NCBI GenBank assembly: GCA_038501195.1
Contig: JBBPUQ010000002.1
Span: 4,449,501 to 4,513,500, forward strand
DNA: 64,000 nt
Direction: 5' to 3'
Source: Nemania diffusa
Taxonomy: Eukaryota > Ascomycota > Sordariomycetes > Xylariales > Xylariaceae
Positions 35,194-46,835 of the stretch are shown here, piece by piece (the stretch's first letter is position 1; each line of letters starts with the position of its first letter). Both the position numbers and the translations under genes were made by a program. The notes beneath the pieces are model-generated. The model worked only from the letters and a program-made list of their open reading frames with translations. It had not been told where the DNA came from and did no database searches.

Positions 35194-35288
35194 GGCCTCG
35201 TGGCCCAATGGCAAGGCGTCTGACTACGATCGAGTTGATGGATGCGATGATAATCAGGAGATTCTGGGTTCGACCCCCAGCGAGGTCA
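35194..35288 (+). tRNA. tRNA-Arg (ACG) with 23-base intron
   Basis: The acceptor stem pairs GGCCTCG (35194-35200) with CGAGGTC (35281-35287), and the discriminator is A at 35288. The anticodon stem TCTGA pairs with TCAGG (35254-35258, one G-T pair). The loop reads C-T-ACG-A, so the anticodon at 35226-35228 is ACG, decoding CGN arginine codons after A-to-I editing. The intron is at 35230-35252, one base 3' of the anticodon, the canonical place for nuclear tRNA introns. The T-arm CTGGG TTCGACC CCCAG is perfect. T-runs downstream at about 35292 and 35302 can serve as pol III terminators. Confidence 0.95.
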
Positions 35289-35667
35289 TAATTTTGTTCT
35301 ATTTTTCCTTTTTGTACCTCATAATGTGAATTTCTACTTTTTTCTTCTCCCCCCTCTAGAAATATTTCTATCTTCTAGGTAATTGTGTTAGTGCCGTGTC
35401 ACGTGCTTTATTCATTCTATTCATATATGTTATAAAATTTTGCCTTGCTGCAAACATTGCATTGTGTCCTGCGTGGCCTGCTGGCGTCAAGAGGTCCAAA
35501 GGGGGGATTAGAGTATCACATAGGTATACGACTCTCAAACCAATACGATGGCCAATGAAGACACGAATAGCCTGGATGGTGCATCAACACCAAGGGTGTA
35601 GGGTTCTGCGTATGTGGGTATTATTTTCTGTTGTCATTAGATTAAATTCATTCTAGGGTATCCTTCA
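35289..35667. other. Intergenic, tRNA-Arg to Laa2-like gene 3' end
   Basis: About 380 bp with pol III terminator-like T tracts at its start. The plus-strand frame at 35396-35656 has no recognisable domain. Nothing else is seen. Confidence 0.55.
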
Positions 35668-37316
35668 TTATTTCCTCGTCTTCCGCGCGTGCTTCACAAG
35701 ATTTTCTATGACACCCTCAAACGCCTCCCTGTCGCCGATTTTCTCATCGGTGCGCTTCTTCCAGAATTCGTGCACTTCGCTTGCCAAGATCTCCATTCCT
35801 TTTAGCTTCTTCACGTGTTGCTGAAGCTCAATGTCGGTCATTCCTCTCAGCGCCTCATCTGTCGTGGCGCATAGTTGCTTCGACGCAACCAAATCGAATT
35901 CCGGGACTTGAGGAGAGACTTTCCGCTTTTTCGAGCCAGATCTGGGTTTCTCCTTACCCTGTGAGTCGACTGAGACAGACGATCTGTTGGCGTCTGATTT
36001 CCGTAGCCGAGATACAGAACGCGAATCTGTAGAAGTCCGAAGAGAACCGGTTGACGTGACTCGGTGAAGGGATGGTAAAACCAGTTTTTTCTGTTTAGAT
36101 GCAGGCAGAATCTCGTCTAGATCTACAGGCACTCCGAGCGATACTAGGAAAAGTCTCCTGATACGGGAACGGATCCAATCGGGAGGCTGAAGAGGAGGCG
36201 GCGCAGCCAACTGTGACCATAATGATGCGCTCCTCGGGTTGAAAAAGATGGGATTGTCATTCGGAGGTGAGGGTAGAGGGGGGATCTCGAGAACATCAGG
36301 CGGGTACAATGCATCCAAGTAGGGCTTAGAGGTGGCCAAGATGTCTTCAGAGTCTAGCCCGTCAAGATCTAATATTGGCTTTGAGCACATAGAAGTCAGT
36401 ATAACTGTGATAATGCTATCTAAGGAGGGTACTAGACACACAAAGGAAGGTATAGAGACTTGTGGCTGGGTTGTCAGCGACTGAGCGGTTGTAGGTGCCT
36501 CGGCCTGCTGAAAGCCATCATCAAATTCGCCGAAGTCCGCATCTTCGTCGCCCTCTTCAAACTCGTCAAAATCGTCACCAAAATCTTCATCATCGTCATT
36601 CGTCTCCTCGTCGCGAAGACTTGTTATTGATTTGGCTACTGAAGATTTCCTCCGTCTATGTGTCGACGGGGACTTCAAAGCTTGGTTCACGGCCGTGTCA
36701 TCTACGAAGGCACGGTCAATCGCAGTGTGGATTTTAAGAGGGCTTGGTTGTCGTACCGGTGACTTGTGTATTGGCGTCTAGGGAAGCTGGAATAGGGCTG
36801 GCCTTGCTCGTATCATCTGGCTTCCGAATCACATCTGGCGCGGCATCTGCCTGATGCAGGTGGTCGTGATGGTCATGAGTCAAGGATCCAGGGACATCGT
36901 TTGTCTCATCAACAACCGTTTTAGGAACAGTAGTGATTCCAGGCGTAGCGGCTTGGCTGGGCGTAGGCGGAGACGGATCGTCTTGTACAATCGCTATTTC
37001 ATCAGGTGAGGCATCTTCTGTCCGCTTGTCATAGGCTTCCGTACCAGGGACTTCCCCGTAGGAGGGTTCATCATCTACTTTCTCGACTCGGGTTCTGGGT
37101 ATGGGAGAAGCGGCCCCAGTACTCGTCCCAGGGACTGACTGAGCATCGGAATAGTGCTCATCTGAATCGGATGCTTCTGCAGCTACACATGTTAGGCTGT
37201 GAGGGGAGAGGTTGGACTTGGAAGATGTGCTCACCTAACTCGCGCGCCCCGGGGTCCTCAGTCCCTGTCCTCTCGGGAGCTTCGAGACTAGAAGAAGGTC
37301 TGCGCTCCCCAGACAT
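35668..37316 (-). CDS. AP-1/clathrin adaptor accessory protein, Laa2-like (DUF5102 type)
   Basis: The model has exons 37316-37235, 37182-36833, 36777-36442 and 36378-35668, 492 residues. The first intron (52 bp, GTGAGC/TGTAG) is clear. The second (55 bp, GTGATT/CCTAG) is weak, but it explains a change of reading frame and restores TPIHKSPVRQPSPLKIHTAIDRAF. The third (63 bp) is free of stops and in frame; it has a GTGTGT donor, a CTGAC branch and an AAAG acceptor. Features are ASDSDEHYSDAQS near the start, imperfect repeats around GEVPGTEAYDKRTEDASPDE, and a very acidic aromatic block (DDDEDFGDDFDEFEEGDEDA, then FGEFDDGF) with the short acidic-Phe motifs that bind adaptor ears. A helical C-terminus (LDALYPPDVLEIPPLPS onward) ends with a basic tail. 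Yeast Laa2 assists AP-1 at the trans-Golgi/endosome; that function is by analogy. Confidence 0.75.
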
Positions 37317-38461
37317 GTCGAGAGATGTACAGAATACAGAATAGTGGCCAGATACCAAGCCCCAATACAGTGCAGGACTATATCGCACGCTCGCGACCAT
37401 GCGTTAACCAGTGCCGGGAATATAGGACAGTATTGGGCTCGAATGCTTGAGCGTGATAACACGAGACGGTTGAGGGGTAGAGGAGCTGAAGTGCCGAGTA
37501 GAGAACTGCTCGGCGGGCAGAGAGACAGAGGGGATTGAGTTCAAGTAGCTAATGAACAAGGGTGCAGAGAAGCTTTGAGGGAGATGGGTCGATTGCTAAG
37601 GCTGAGGGTAATTGAGGCTTATACCTAGGTACCTATTCGGAAAGAAGCCTAAATTAATAGGACTCTTAATAATTCTGCTCCCTTAAGGGTAGGTGATACT
37701 CAGGATCGGGATTGTGGTTAGGGGATCGGAGACATTGGATCTTCTCCTTGGATGGGATGATGAAGCTGGAGGAGGTGCACAGTATGGCTTCTGGATCGAT
37801 CGACTTACAGCATACATAAGCGGTCTAGACCGCTCGGGCCAGTTCTATAACCTGTAACGGAAGAGCTTACAGGAGGCCCGTGGCAGGCCTACTTAAGATA
37901 CAAGGTGTACAGTACAGTACAGAATAGTTGCTAAGTACCTAGGTACCTACCTAAGTGTGGCTTTAAATATCGTGGTCGGGGCGTGCTGTGGCTTAAGCTC
38001 CAGTTTCTCAATCAACTGCCTGCCACCTGGTCTGACTGGTTCAGCTGCCTCTAGCGGCGCGTAGCGTACTAGCCTGCCGATGAGCTTGTCGCGCCAAAAA
38101 GTTGACCGTATTCGTGAAGGTACCTACCTATCTAGGGAGTCTGGATATTATTTTCTAGAGTCTAGGTGCTGGTCAACCCAAAAGTCCTTTCTCGCCTCGC
38201 CCATCACCCATCGTCCATCATCTACCACTGTAGACAGATCGCACTTGCGTGTTCCTCCCTACCTTTATCTACGAAGCAAGACATCTATCCAATTCACCGA
38301 CCACCCAATCTATCTAACCCTGTCGATTCTTAGCGGCCTGGGGATGAGTGCGTGTCTCTAAGGGCCGCCGATTGAGCTCTCACGTTCCATCTTCACACAC
38401 ATAACCAACCGCCTCCGTGTCCGTCGCAGCCGCTTTCCCGCGGAACAAATAATATTTCACA
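37317..38461. other. Divergent promoter region, Laa2-like / NSP1
   Basis: 1.15 kb between divergent starts. It is dense in palindromic TAGGTACCTA-type motifs (37622-37634 and 37935-37957). The short frame at 38080-38361 has no domain and overlaps the NSP1 leader. Confidence 0.6.
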
Positions 38462-40736
38462 ATGTCCCTCTTCGGCACCCCCAGCTCTTCCGGGCAACCC
38501 AACAACAGCGCAACCACCTCGAGCGCGCCAGCGGCCGGCGGATTGTTTGGATCGTCGACAACACCCGCAGCCCCGTCGTTATTCGGTAACCAGGCAAAGA
38601 CCACTCCTACTTTCTCCTTCCAGAACTCTACTGGTGGAGGCAACAGCGCTACACCTGCTTCGTCGGGCACTCTGGGTGGAGGAAGTGTATTTGGCAGCAC
38701 AGCTACAAAGCCAGGCGAACAGAAATCACTCTTCGGCGCCACCCCTGGCGCATCTACACCATCTTTAGGCGGAGGGGCTAGCAGTAGTCCCTTTGGAGGC
38801 TCATCGCTGACACCGTCAAGCACCAGTTTGTTCGGAAGTAAGCCTGCGGCAGCACCCACGGGGACGGGTACTGGCCTCTTTGGCAATACGCCCGCCGCCC
38901 CGAATGCCACCGCAACAAGCACGACACCGACGACAGCCACGGCTCCTGGCACCAGCATATTTGGGCAGGCTAGCAGCCTGGGAACTGACCAGGGGACTGG
39001 TGCTAACAAGCCGGCTTCACTATTCGGAGGAGGAGGAGGCGGCGGTGGTGGCACTACCGGAGGTTCTCTGTTTAGTAACACAAGCTCTAACACCGCGTCC
39101 ACTACCCAGGCAACACCCGCAAAGCCCATGTTTGCCCTTAATTCCACCACACCCGCTGGTGCGCCTCCAGCAAATACTTCCAAGCCGCCCAGTGGGGTAG
39201 GTCTTTTTGGTGCTACCGCTGCCGCAGCCACTGCGGCTCCAAGCGGCCAATCCTTGTTTCAGCAAGGCCAAAAAAGGGAGAACCAAACGACCAATCTGTT
39301 TGCCAACCAGGCTAACTCGCAGCCAAAACCAGCAACAACCCCAACTTTGTCATTTCCCGCCGCTGCTGCTGCAAGCCAACCGCAGAAACCAGCTGCATCT
39401 CTCTTCGGCGCCGCGAAGCCAGCTGAGCCTTCCTCGATGTTCGGTGCAAAGCCAGCAACTACAGAGGGCGGCGGCTCTACGGGGGCTTCGAGCGGTCTTT
39501 CACTTTTTGGACAACAAGGCCAAGCCAAACCTACCGATACCGTCCCCTCGGCAACCAAGCCCGCTTCTTTGTTTGGAAATGCCACTGCTTCAACAACGTT
39601 GGGAACCTCGCCATTCCTCAGCTCTGCCAGCACGACTCAGACACCCAGTACTTCGACGCCTGCGCCTGCGCCTGCCGCATCGCAGACCCCCTCACTTTTC
39701 GGAAATGCAAACAAGCCCGCCACTAGCGCAACTACCACTGAGCCCCCCAAGCTCCAGTTTGGAAAGCCTGCTGCCCCTATTACCGCTTCAGAGGCCCCAA
39801 AGCCTCTAAGTCTATTTGGCTCGACGCCGACGTCGACTGCGACTCCTTCCACAACCACAACCGCGGCCCCTACCACTACTACAGCTTCGGCCACGACCAC
39901 CGCAGCCTCGACAATATCACCGTTTGGTGCCGTCGCCCAAGCCACACCGGCTGTGGAATCAACAGCACCCAAGCCTACAACCACTCAGACCACTAGCCTC
40001 GGCGCATCAACGAGTGGCCCGACTTCATCCATGGCGCGTCTGAAGAATAGGACCATGGATGAAATCTTGAGCCGTTGGGCCACGGATTTGTCCAAATACC
40101 AGAAAGAGTTCAAAGAGCAAGCTTCTCAAGTTGCCGCTTGGGATCGTTTGCTGGTTGAGAACGGCGATAAAATTCAGCAGTTGTATCTTAATACGTTCGA
40201 CGCAGAGAAGGCTTGCCGTGAAGTTGAGCGTCACTTAGTGACAGTAGAAAGCCAACAGGACGAGCTGGAGGCTTGGCTGGACAAATATGAGGGGGAAGTG
40301 GATGCTCTATTTTCTAAGCAGTTTGGTTCCGGGGAGCAGCTAGCTGGCCCTGACCAGGAACGCGAGCGAACATATAAGCTGGCCGAGAAGATCACGGAGC
40401 GTCTAGATGAAATGGGCCGAGATTTGACCAAGATGATCAAGGAGATTAATGATGTCTCTGGAACTGTTAGTAAGGGTAGCAAGCCCGACGATCCGGTACG
40501 TTTCTTCAAGTCTGATCCTTTCGAGGTATGTCTACTAATCGGCACTCTAGTTGAGCCAGATTGTGCGTGTCCTAAATGGACACCTCACACAACTTCAATG
40601 GATCGATACGAATGCTGCAGCACTACAAGCTAAAGTCACAGCTGCCCAGAAGGCGAGCAGCCAAATCGGCAGCCAATACGGCGGGCCCGAACAGGATAAT
40701 GTGGATAGCTTTCGGTATTACATGGGACGCAGATAG
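38462..40736 (+). CDS. NSP1: FG-repeat nucleoporin NSP1 (Nup62 homologue)
   Basis: Exon 1 at 38462-40495 and exon 2 at 40551-40736, with a 55-bp intron (GTACGT donor, ACTCTAG acceptor), give 739 residues. The first about 520 residues are Ser/Thr/Ala/Pro-rich with many SLFG/GLFG/FG repeats, starting MSLFGTPSSSG; these form the permeability barrier of the nuclear pore. From about residue 520 the C-terminal Nsp1 coiled-coil domain starts (MARLKNRTMDEILSRWATDL, EFKEQASQVAAWDRLLVENG, ACREVERHLVTVESQQDELE). It continues across the splice junction to LSQIVRVLNGHLTQLQWID and ends NVDSFRYYMGRR. This domain assembles with Nup49/Nup57 and Nup82/Nup159 in yeast. The gene is convergent with the IF1 gene. 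Confidence 0.97.
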
Positions 40737-41093
40737 TATGAAGCAGATTTCGTAAGAAAAACTGTATTGTTGTCAGGAAGTATGTATCAGGTGTAGGCGG
40801 GGTCAAGGAAATTCACTGGAGGACTCATGCAACAAGTAATGATACTGAAAAAGCAACGACGGCATGTGATTAGAGGCGAGAGGCGCTTTGCGATTCGAGA
40901 ATTCGGAAATGCACAGCACATGCGGAAATTGTATATGTACACTATGCGTAATGCCGAAGAAATCGGTAGCCTAAGACATGTTTTGTTTTCCCCTTCCCAT
41001 AAGCTATATATCTAGTGATTTACGATTTAGAGCTTGACCCCATGTCCATACAAAGCTACCTATCTGGCAATTATGCGCCAAGTTAACACGATC
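40737..41093. other. Shared 3' region of NSP1 and IF1
   Basis: 357 bp between convergent stop codons. The small frame at 40827-41015 shows no domain. Presumably overlapping or abutting 3' UTRs. Confidence 0.6.
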
Positions 41094-41786
41094 TTAGTTT
41101 TTCTCGCCGCCTTGCTCCTTGGTCAATTCGTCACTAAAAGAAAGCGCATCGTTAGTTGCAAAAAGTTACGTTAGAGAAGAGAGCAATATGCTATCGCTAG
41201 CTGCGAGCTTATCGAAGGAAATAAATAAAGGAGGAACCGTAGGCAGAGGAACTAGCTCACATGTGGTCGGACAGCTTCTGCAGGTGGTCCTTCTGCTCGG
41301 CAATCTTCTTGCGGAGCTCTAGGAGCTTCTCCTTCTCACGCTGGCGGATGGCGTAGTCTTCGCTAGCCTTCTCTCGGCGCTGGAAGGCGTCTCTGTTATA
41401 ATATTTTCAAGTCAGTCTTCTTCTCCCCTGAACAGATTTATATTCACCGTGTCTCTATAAATAGGGAAGAGGTGGATAGAAAGACAGAAGCTCGCTATGC
41501 CTCCGGTGGTAATTGCTGCTGAGACCTGGCCACTGGCTTCTCTCCCTTGCCCCGCGGCCTGCGGTCCTTCGCATTCCACACAGTTTCGGCACCGGCAACG
41601 CAGCCATCTGTCCTCGGGGATTTTGTGCAGGCTCGTAGAGATGGGAACATACCCCTGGCCGCCCATCTTGGGGGGAGCACCGGTATCGCCGGCACTCATG
41701 GCTCGGAAGGTGGTTGTGAAAGCTCGGGTATAGGCGGGAGTCGCAAGACCGCGCGAAGGGATCTTGGCGAGGGTTTGGCGGAACAT
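41094..41786 (-). CDS. INH1: Mitochondrial F1F0-ATPase inhibitor IF1
   Basis: Exons 41786-41653, 41392-41261 and 41133-41094 give 101 residues. Introns are 260 bp (GTATGT/AACAG) and 127 bp (GTGAGC/TTTAG). The N-terminal about 30 residues are a mitochondrial leader rich in Arg, Ala, Ser and Thr (MFRQTLAKIPSRGLATPAY). The mature part matches IF1: GAPPKMGGQGDAFQRREKAS, EDYAIRQREKEKLLELRKK, and a heptad-like helix ending KLSDHIDELTKEQGGEKN. IF1 binds the F1 sector at low matrix pH and stops ATP hydrolysis. The first intron is unusually long and contains open, GC-rich sequence, so alternative or retained forms are possible. A 5' UTR intron upstream of the ATG cannot be excluded. Confidence 0.92.
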
Positions 41787-44150
41787 TTTGAAGCTGCAAT
41801 GAAAAGGCAATATGTTGATTAGCGACTGGCGTGTCTTGCAAGAGGTGTGTGTTCTTCGCGAAGCGGTGTTACGGAACAGATTGTTCAGTAGAAATATAGT
41901 ACATAGTAGTGCCGGTTGGCTTAATAGAAGTAGGTAGAACCAATTGCAAGCGGTAGAAACACCGCAAACAATCTATTAATCAACGCTGGATATCGAAGGA
42001 TAGAGAAGCATTGCTTACCTTGGTGGTGTGTTGTTGAGTTAATTTGGCGAGTTAGTGCGCAGCTGCGGTGGAATGACGCAGTGTTTTTTAGCTCGTCGAG
42101 AGACTGAGGCAGTATTGAACAGCTGATTGAACGGAGCTTTGTTGCTCGCCTGCGGCCGGGCTAAGGCGGAGTGGACCTAGAGACCTCAGGCCACTCCTCG
42201 GTAGTCGGTTTTACTACTCTCGAGTCGCACACAACAAAATAGGTCTAGCGCAATCTTGATGATGAGTGCTTCTTTTACCTCTGTATGCTTCTATTGTTAC
42301 GTCTTGTAACTATAGATATAGACATAGGAGTTTGAAACAATCAAACAAGTGCTGAGGAACATTTAGATCACCATCGTAAAGTAGCGCTTAAACGAGCTAG
42401 ACCATACAATCTTAGAAGAAAAGAAATCGTTTCCTGGTAATCTGGGAAATCTATTCTCTATTTTGAGCGCATATTGACTACATGAATGTGCAATCGCATC
42501 GAGGCGTTAGTAGGGCAAGATTTACTATTCTAGAGATAAACGTTGATATATATATATATATATATCTATAACTATATATAACATGTCATTGGCGGCCGAC
42601 CTGGGCAATTTTAGGTATCTATCGAAGGTGGAGGGGTATTATAGTTTATCGCGTATCTAGGATGTAAGTGTACCTAATACGCCTACTACAGAGGCATAGG
42701 CACACCTAGACGGTGTTGGAGGCCTACGCATACATAGGTAACGAAAAGATGAGGAGAAGCGACAGCAAGACTTGTGGCAAACGCCGGAAGTATATCGAAT
42801 CTGTTACGCAGTTGGGCATACCTGAAGTGCATGTAGCAGCTTAGGTAGATCTGGTGCTTTCCTAGGACTTAGGTTACCTAACCTTATATCTCTGCACTTA
42901 CCTCTCTAAGGCTAGGAGTGGATTGGCGTACTTACAGTAATAGATACACGTATTTTTCACACTGACCCGGCATCTCCTATGAGCAAGGTATAGAAAGCCT
43001 AGTGGTTCCAATACAGTTCACTTTATGGTTTACCTATCTAAATTCTAGAGAATATGGTTCGAATCAAACATTTAATGCGGTCAATGCGGTCAGTGCGGTT
43101 TGTAACAAAGTTGAGGGAATGGCTAAGTTCGGGATGGGCATTCCCCTGTTTTGGCCTGTGTTGTTTTGTATGGATCGCCTCTGCTAGTTGTTACGGATGG
43201 GATGCTGACGTAGGTGAGGTGAAGATGTCATTCATGCATTGGAAACCCGGGAATGTTGTGGCTCGCGCTTCGGAGGTCGCCTTGGACTACTTTCCATTCA
43301 CCTAATTGGCTCCTTTTGTTGACGATCCGACTTTGCCTCGTCTTGCTAAGTACGCATACACTATCTAGATAGGCTGGACCGTTTTGCAGTGGGGATAAAT
43401 TTGAGATAGGAGCCCCTCCATACGCATACCTCCTTTTCAGCACCTTGGGGCCATAAGTTATATATAAAGACCTGGTAGCCTGGTTAGAATGTTCAAAATA
43501 TGCGTATATGTATATATCGAGAGTTAGGCATCCAGGAGCCCAGCAGAGATACCAAGTACCACTGCTTGTAGCAAGCAATACATGTAGATAGTATTAAAGC
43601 TGTGTAGATATCTTCAACATTGGCCAGCTGTAGAAATACTAAGAAATGCATGATTACCTACTGTATATTAAAGGACGGCGTTATAGACTACCTAAGGCAG
43701 GACTCAGCTCGAAGTGATAGGCTTGAAGGAAATAAAGTCACAAGATCAACATACAATTCGCTATTGAAAAATAAACAACTGAAGATCGTGTGATTATTTG
43801 GAAAGCTAGTACACCTAGGAGACGGGTTGGGAAATAGGAACCCTGATGAGGTAGGAATGCAAGGCCTTTCACTGCCTCAAGGAAGGCCACCCACTACAAC
43901 AAGGAGGACGGCACGTGGGAACTTGAGGTAACATCCCCCTCCCTCTTAGTACTAGCTACATGCCAATACTTCTATTTTCATATCAGACCCCGGCAGCAGG
44001 AAGGTACCAGTGGCAGTGACAAAGCAATAAATACCCCGAAGATTGATCGGGGTACCGACATAACAGCTCTAGTAAGGTTGTTGGGGGTGTGTCACCCGGT
44101 AAGATAGGATACCTAAATAGTGTACCTAGGTAGCCACAGCATGCTGCCCG
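41787..44150. other. Gene-poor region, about 2.4 kb
   Basis: AT-rich. It contains an AT dinucleotide run at about 42546-42565 and a small tandem repeat of a 9-base unit (TGCGGTCAA, TGCGGTCAG, TGCGGTTTG) at 43076-43102. TAGGTA/TACCTA motifs recur at about 42610-42740 and 42880. Frames at 43002-43578 on both strands show no domains. Confidence 0.55.
43076..43102. repeat. Three-copy 9-bp tandem repeat
   Basis: The units TGCGGTCAA, TGCGGTCAG and TGCGGTTTG follow each other directly in non-coding DNA. No function is inferred. Confidence 0.7.
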
Positions 44151-45156
44151 CTGTTTCCCCAGCTGCAGCACCACCCCTCCACTCGCCAAAGCACTACCGG
44201 AGTAGGTACCTACAGGCTACAGCACCTACTCGCACCAGCAGGCGGCCTACACCACAGAAACGCAAGACCTCATTCAACCTTCCAGGGCTGTTGTCCAATT
44301 CCCTCTCTCCCTTTCCCCTTCTTTAATTTTGCGCCTCCTTGTTTCTTTCTTGTGCATCACCATCTGCGCAAGGCATCTTGTCACCTCCAAGCTCCGTACT
44401 TCTCTCAACATCAACCACCAACAACCCACAACCCACAATCTACACCTCTGGTACGTGCTGTCTCTGACTCTCGCATCTGTTCTTTCTGCCTGCTGTATAT
44501 CTCTGTGCTGCTGCAACGTCCCTTCCCTGTTCCGCTGGGCCTGCAACCCAGAATTTCCCAGTCCCTCTCCCGCCTGGCTGCACCTGTCGTCATCGCCCAC
44601 GCCCACGTACATGCCCACATCTCGACCGCCTCGTCTGTCTGCCACAGTCACCATCGCAGACGCGCAGACACCTTCTTATCCACCATCTTCAACCTCTACC
44701 ACTCTCTGCCACTCATCATCATTTTCAATTCCTCAACGCGACAAGCACTCTACCTAACCATCACGTCTTGTTCACGCGTTATTCGCCTTCTAGCGGTAGG
44801 CGCAAACCCCACTCATTGCGGGGGGCTTCATCTCTGTTGCTCACACGGATTTCTGGATTTCCAGACCGATCCCCCGATCCCCTTTTCCTTTTTCCTGCAC
44901 GAACGACTAGAGCGCGCCTTCTTGTTGTGATTTCGTCACAAAGCATTCATTACCTAAACTGTGCCATCGCGCCCGGACCTGAGCACGCTCTTCACACCTA
45001 CTTCTACATCATCTGCATGCGCACTCTTGTTTCGGTCTTCCTTTGACCTCTACCTCCACCATATCTTTGTTTTGAATTACATTTCCGAGCCTCCTTCTTG
45101 TTGCTAACAACAGCTTAGTTTTTAGTCTCGATTCCACCGAACACCACGTCGACAAG
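44151..45156 (+). promoter_or_regulatory. Long pyrimidine-rich promoter/leader of the 14-3-3 gene, possible 5' UTR intron
   Basis: About 1 kb immediately upstream of the 14-3-3 ATG is strongly C/T-rich on the coding strand, as is typical of highly expressed filamentous-fungal genes. A GCTAAC branch-like site and CTTAG acceptor (about 45105-45118) lie just before the start codon. A GTACGTGC donor-like site is at about 44451. A leader intron of roughly 670 bp is therefore plausible but not proven. Short plus-strand frames here are probably chance frames in biased sequence. Confidence 0.45.
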
Positions 45157-46180
<1,024 letters not shown>

Positions 46181-46835
46181 ATTTCTTTCACCTACAGTAC
46201 AACTCTGGCGATATCTAAAGGGGTTGGTTGTGGGCCTGGGTGGATTCTGGTGTCTCGGAGTGTTTGCTTGTGAACTCTCAATAAGTTTCGGCATGTTTTT
46301 CGCGTGTGGAAGTACACAGAGACAAAGACTTTGGAGGGATCTCTTTTCTTACAGGCAAAGGGGCTAAAGAGCTTTGGAGGCTTCCTTGCCGTAAGCTTGC
46401 CTTTTAGACTCTAATACAAACTCATCTGGACAATAAAAACGTATTCTGTGCCAGATTCTAGCAGCAGTTCTGCGTGTGTAACTAGAGAGTTGTTCCATTA
46501 CGTATGCAACATAATAATCCTAGTATTCTACTGTGTGTGTATCTGATAGACAGATCCAGGTATGTGCTAATTTTATTTGATTCTAAGATTAGCGAAATTA
46601 GTTATCTTGTTATTAGATATGTACAGTAAGACAAGTCGATTGGCCTCCTCAGTAAAATAAGTAGAATATGCTTGCTATATAATGCGGGGAGTTGTTCTGT
46701 GGAGTGGTCACCAATTTAACTTAATAGCGAGAGTTCACGTAGATTAGCAACGTAGAATCCGTAGCATTCTTCTTTTTTTTTTTTTTTTTTTTTTTTTTGC
46801 TCTTTTACACTCTAAGTGAATGTGTAGGAAATGCA
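46181..46835. other. Shared 3' region with poly-T tract
   Basis: 655 bp between convergent stops. An uninterrupted run of 26 T lies at 46773-46798, only about 38 bp past the stop codon of the DPH4-type gene. No gene is seen. Confidence 0.65.

Noticed and set aside
38380..39984. Long minus-strand frames opposite NSP1 (283, 124 and 115 codons)
   Set aside because: Repetitive antisense of FG-repeat coding sequence; no independent start, splice or domain support.
43000..43070. Possible tRNA, because GGTTCGAATC near 43054 looks like a B box
   Set aside because: I could not form an acceptor stem or a proper anticodon arm around it.
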